A stretch of DNA of 64,000 bases from Telluria mixta (GTDB lineage Bacteria > Pseudomonadota > Gammaproteobacteria > Burkholderiales > Burkholderiaceae_D), in NCBI RefSeq assembly GCF_029223865.1, contig NZ_CP119520.1, positions 6,696,001 to 6,760,000 on the forward strand. The letters are read 5' to 3'. A model generated the notes under the pieces. It was given only the letters and a program-made list of their open reading frames with translations. It ran no database searches and had not been told where the DNA came from. The position numbers and the translations under genes were made by a program. This document shows, piece by piece, positions 63,040 through 64,000 of the stretch (positions within the stretch are counted from its first letter, which is position 1; every line of letters starts with the position of its first letter).

Positions 63040-64000
63040 TCAAGCGACTTTCAAGGCGATTGCATACGGGAGTGCCGGCTTCGCCTGCGGCAGCGTGACC
63101 TGCAGGCCTTCTTGTGTCTGGCGGAAGGCGAGCGTGCCGCCGCCGACCAGTTCGACACGCGACACGGCCTGCTTCAGGTGTTCGCCGCCCGCACGCATCG
63201 ACTTGATCGTCACCTTGCCGTCTTCCGGCCAGCCCATCACGAACGCGTACACGGCATCCTTGCCGGCCGTGAAGCGGATGTCGGCGCCGGAGAACGGTTT
63301 GCCCTTGCCTTCGTTGAAGCCGGGCCCCTGCATGGGCGCCGCGGCCGCTTCCGCCACCGGACCCTCGCCGTACATCGCCCAGGGGCGCGAATCGTAGATG
63401 CCCTCGCCGTTGACGGCCATCCAGCGCCCGATTTCCTCGACGATCGCGCGTTCCTGGTCGTCGATCGTGCCGTCGCCGCGCACGGGCACGGACAGCAGCA
63501 GGTTGCCGTTCTTGCTGACGATGTCGATCAGCGTGTGCACGACCGTCTGCGCGCTCTTGTACGCCTTGTTGTCGTAGATGCGGCGGTCGTAGTGCCAGCT
63601 GCCGATGCAGGTGCAGGTCTGCCACGGCAGCGGTTCGATGCGCGGGCTCTGGCCCCGCTCGATGTCCCACACCATCGACTTGCGCTGCACCTCGTCGAGG
63701 ATCTTGCCGTTAACGACCGCTTCCACCTTGCCGTGCTTCGCGAGGCTGCGGTTGTACATGTGCGCGGCCAGGCGCATGCCGATGTCGCTGACCGGATACA
63801 GGGGCAGCACGGTATCGTCGTAATAGACGAGGTCCGGGTCGTAGTTGTCGAGCAGGTCGACGGTGCGGTTGTACAGCTTGTCCGCATACGCCTTGTCCGG
63901 CGGCAGGACGCCGCCGCCCCATGCCCAGCGCTGGTCGGTGCTGCCGCCGTCCTTGCTGAGCGGGTGGTTCTGCGCATACAGCGCCTGCGGGTCCAGCCCG
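63040..64000 (-). CDS. Glycoside hydrolase family 29 alpha-L-fucosidase, 3' part
   Basis: The frame is open to the right edge, so only the C-terminal 320 or so residues are seen. The barrel end includes DLVYYDDT, where the GH29 nucleophile aspartate is expected, then CTCIGSWHYDRRIYDN, VVHTLIDIVSKNGNLLLSVP and WMAVNGEGIYDSRPW, which are typical of alpha-L-fucosidases, followed by a C-terminal beta-sandwich. It removes fucose from plant or other glycans. It is the first gene in view of the GH29-GH97-GH31-esterase operon. Confidence 0.92.
   Translation of the reverse strand, partial: GLDPQALYAQNHPLSKDGGSTDQRWAWGGGVLPPDKAYADKLYNRTVDLLDNYDPDLVYYDDTVLPLYPVSDIGMRLAAHMYNRSLAKHGKVEAVVNGKILDEVQRKSMVWDIERGQSPRIEPLPWQTCTCIGSWHYDRRIYDNKAYKSAQTVVHTLIDIVSKNGNLLLSVPVRGDGTIDDQERAIVEEIGRWMAVNGEGIYDSRPWAMYGEGPVAEAAAAPMQGPGFNEGKGKPFSGADIRFTAGKDAVYAFVMGWPEDGKVTIKSMRAGGEHLKQAVSRVELVGGGTLAFRQTQEGLQVTLPQAKPALPYAIALKVA

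Overview
The window looks like the chromosome of a free-living, high-GC betaproteobacterium, most likely of the Oxalobacteraceae (Massilia/Duganella-like). This is inferred from the Burkholderia-type order of the type VI secretion genes, the many sigma-54 signals, the CUT-locus type TonB receptor next to plant-polysaccharide hydrolases, and very high third-position GC. No rRNA, tRNA, CRISPR array, insertion sequence or phage gene was recognised.

Layout. (1) 1-3.5 kb: end of a chemoreceptor gene followed by cheW, cheR and cheB. (2) 3.5-8.0 kb: a lipoprotein, a cytochrome P450, a small unknown protein, then a MarR-type regulator with a cysteine-rich tail and a three-gene redox cassette (AhpD-like protein, class I amidotransferase, small CxxC thiol protein). 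TTAGGAC-type palindromes precede both marR and the cassette. (3) 8.1-23.4 kb: an alcohol/2-oxoacid oxidation island. A GAF-PAS-AAA+ sigma-54 activator lies next to an operon for a thiamine-dependent E1 (alpha, beta), a free-standing lipoyl protein, an E2 core without lipoyl domain, a lipoate-ligase-like protein, a GMC dehydrogenase with a Tat-exported small subunit, and LipA. Divergent from it are a porin, a PQQ dehydrogenase, a cytochrome c and a MoxJ/XoxJ-like binding protein. Both divergent units and an exported VOC/HupE pair have -24/-12 promoters and the same 14-bp dyads upstream, so they look like one regulon.

(4) 24.4-51.5 kb: a type VI secretion locus (tagX-like, tssM, tagF, ompA-like, tssA; then tssH, G, F, E, D, C, B and a TPR lipoprotein on the other strand; then tssK, tssL). 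It is interrupted between tssA and tssH by a four-gene carbohydrate cassette (TonB receptor, GH35, GH43, LacI regulator). tssG carries an apparent one-base frameshift. No tssJ, vgrG or PAAR gene is in the window. (5) 51.5-64 kb: more sugar genes: mutarotase, XylR-type regulator, a membrane-spanning AraC regulator with a CIA30-like sensor, GH42, a CE1-type esterase, GH31, GH97 and the 3' part of a GH29 fucosidase. Together with the cassette inside the T6SS these activities suit removal of galactose, xylose, fucose and arabinose side chains from a hemicellulose such as xyloglucan.

Beyond the genes, the clearest regulatory signals are the sigma-54 promoters with shared dyads, the MarR palindromes, LacI-type operators before the TonB receptor gene, AATCGTRCGC boxes before both T6SS promoter regions, and two minus-strand hairpin terminators. 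All functional assignments come from reading motifs by eye; no database search was run.
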